Source of the DNA: Solirubrobacterales bacterium | GTDB lineage: Bacteria; Actinomycetota; Thermoleophilia; Solirubrobacterales; 70-9 | Assembly (NCBI GenBank): GCA_013694825.1 | Contig: JACDBR010000153.1 | Span: 1 to 13,372, forward strand | Reading direction: 5' to 3' | Length of the DNA: 13,372 nucleotides | Part shown: piece by piece, positions 12,628 to 13,372 of the stretch | How positions within the stretch are numbered: the first letter of the stretch is position 1 | Layout of the letters: each line of letters begins with the position of its first letter | The notes under the pieces: generated by a model | Databases searched by the model: none | What the model was told of the DNA's origin: nothing | What the model saw: only the letters and a program-made list of their open reading frames with translations | Position numbers and translations under genes: made by a program

Positions 12628-12822
12628 GACGAAGACCTCGCCGTGCTGGAACGGGCTCATCGTCCCGGGATCGACGTTGATGTAGGGATCGAACTTCTGC
12701 AGCTGCACCCGGAAGCCCCGGCTGACCAGCAGGCGCCCGATCGAGACCGCCGCGATGCCCTTGCCGAGGGATGAGACGACGCCGCCGGTGATGAAGATGA
12801 AGCGTGTTTCCCCTGCGGGCAT
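12628..12822 (-). pseudogene. pyrG: CTP synthase, first 65 codons only
   Basis: PyrG makes CTP from UTP, ATP and glutamine. The fragment starts at ATG 12822 and reads [17 protein letters not shown] (nucleotide-binding loop at 12-22), then [16 protein letters not shown] and QHGEVFV (residues 42-65). These are hallmark sequences of the synthetase domain. The family continues VT-D-D-GAETDLDLGHYERF, including a Mg-binding Asp, but here the frame switches at codon 66 to [14 protein letters not shown], which is not CTP synthase. It reads on to a stop at 12427 as meaningless sequence antisense to element genes. Only ~12% of the usual ~540 residues is present, so this copy cannot work. It lies 193 bp downstream of hutI on the same strand. 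Confidence 0.9.
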
Positions 12823-12941
12823 GCGAACGCTCAAACCGAGAACTGGGTCTAGCCCTCGCCGGGACGGAACCGGGGCCGAAAGCGTGGCCGGAGGACCGTT
12901 ATTCCGCGATTTGCATGAAGCGCGTGCCCGGATCCGCCGAC

Positions 12942-12959
12942 GCGGCGGCGTGCCGCCGC
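12942..12959 (-). terminator. GC-only palindrome between hutI and pyrG
   Basis: GCGGCGGC (12942-12949), GT, GCCGCCGC (12952-12959): an 8-bp perfect inverted repeat, 56 bp after the hutI stop. It could terminate hutI or pause RNA polymerase before pyrG; no T-tract follows. Confidence 0.35.
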
Positions 12960-13015
12960 TTCGCAAGGGCGTAACCGGTGGCCGGTGGCCGCCGCTCGTC
13001 TCAGCCGGGCCCCGC

Positions 13016-13372
13016 TCAGACGACGCCGAAGACCACCTCGCCGCCGACGAGCGTCGCCCGGGTCAACGGCACGCCGGGGCGGTAGATCAGGTGGGTGTAG
13101 GAGGGCGACTCGAGCAGGACGGCGTCGGCGCGCGAGCCGGGAGCGAGCCGGCCGATGTCGTCGCGCCGAAGTGCCTCGGCGCCGCCGCGGGTCGCCGCCC
13201 GCAGCGCCTCCTCGATCGTCATCCCGAGCTCGCGCACGGCCAGGGCGATGCAGAAGGGCATCGAGGTCGTGAAGCTCGAGCCCGGGTTGGTGTTGGTGGC
13301 GACCGCGACCGTCGCGCCGGCGGCGATCGCGCGACGAGCGTCGGGATAGGGCTGGCGGGTCGAGAAGTCGGT
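13016..13372 (-). CDS. hutI: Imidazolonepropionase, C-terminal 118 residues (start outside window)
   Basis: HutI hydrolyses 4-imidazolone-5-propanoate to N-formimino-L-glutamate in histidine degradation; it is a cytosolic amidohydrolase with one metal. The visible part begins [19 protein letters not shown], then [50 protein letters not shown] and [23 protein letters not shown]. This matches actinobacterial HutI closely. At the spot where the family normally has A-T-D-x-N-P-G-S-S, with Asp as a metal ligand, the sequence has ATNTNPGSS: Asn (codon 13292-13294) replaces Asp. The upstream metal-binding histidines are outside the window. It is followed by pyrG on the same strand. The identification is strong; catalytic competence is uncertain. 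Confidence 0.88.
   Translation of the reverse strand, partial: TDFSTRQPYPDARRAIAAGATVAVATNTNPGSSFTTSMPFCIALAVRELGMTIEEALRAATRGGAEALRRDDIGRLAPGSRADAVLLESPSYTHLIYRPGVPLTRATLVGGEVVFGVV

Larger units (their letters stand above)
9387..12628. mobile_element. Small integrative element (or island remnant) at tRNA-Glu
   Basis: The segment starts right after tRNA-Glu and carries, in order, a tyrosine recombinase, an XRE regulator, a divergent repressor/excisionase-like gene, a non-coding region, a DUF3072-like gene and a truncated gene. No replication, transfer, packaging or defence gene is visible, so it is either a minimal element or what is left after a deletion. The right boundary is set by the abrupt appearance of pyrG sequence at 12628, which is not an attachment-site duplication, so the original right end is probably lost or elsewhere. 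Confidence 0.6.

Noticed and set aside
12631..12774. Plus-strand continuation of the frame that starts at 12532
   Set aside because: Beyond 12628 these bases are the conserved pyrG start on the minus strand, so the open frame is only a chimeric read-through.
1..13372. CRISPR arrays, IS elements, toxin-antitoxin or defence gene pairs
   Set aside because: I looked for regularly spaced repeats, transposase motifs and small paired genes on both strands and found none.

Overview
The window is high-GC DNA with strong G/C bias at third codon positions, tightly packed genes, GTG and ATG starts, and tRNAs without an encoded CCA. Together with protein types such as a DUF2993 lipoprotein-like protein, a patatin and a UPF0104 membrane protein, this suggests an actinobacterium, perhaps of the Thermoleophilia/Solirubrobacterales type. 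The lineage is an inference.

Positions 1-8264 are ordinary chromosome. A plus-strand pair, an aldehyde dehydrogenase (5' end outside the window) and a short-chain dehydrogenase, is joined by a TGATG stop/start overlap. It converges with a tight minus-strand operon read right to left: metallophosphoesterase, cation:proton antiporter, class I glutamine amidotransferase. A divergent UPF0104/LPG-synthase-type membrane protein follows, then two minus-strand genes: a patatin-like phospholipase and a DUF2993 membrane-anchored protein.

Positions 8265-9178 hold no intact gene. There are two decayed coding remnants: an unidentified minus-strand one and a plus-strand DUF4394-like one with an internal deletion. 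The second is followed by a clear hairpin terminator. Two tRNA genes come next, tRNA-Leu(CAG) and tRNA-Glu(CTC).

Positions 9387 to about 12628 look like a small integrative element inserted at the 3' end of tRNA-Glu. Facing the tRNA is a complete tyrosine recombinase, translationally coupled (TAGTG) to an XRE regulator. A divergent gene fuses an XRE repressor-like domain to an excisionase-like winged HTH. The roughly 100-bp divergent control region has two mirror-image -10 boxes close to the starts and a perfect GTTGAC-GA-GTCAAC palindrome. Next come about 470 bp of structured non-coding DNA, a DUF3072-like small gene and a gene cut off at the junction.

At about 12628 the element sequence changes abruptly into codon 65 of a minus-strand CTP synthase gene (pyrG), preceded by the 3' part of hutI (imidazolonepropionase). 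PyrG is normally essential and its remaining ~480 codons are not in this window, so the junction is either a real rearrangement or an assembly chimera. I saw no CRISPR array, no defence system and no convincing undescribed multi-gene system. The most unusual items are the fused repressor/excisionase with its control region, the pyrG junction, and a Asp-to-Asn change at a metal-binding position of HutI.
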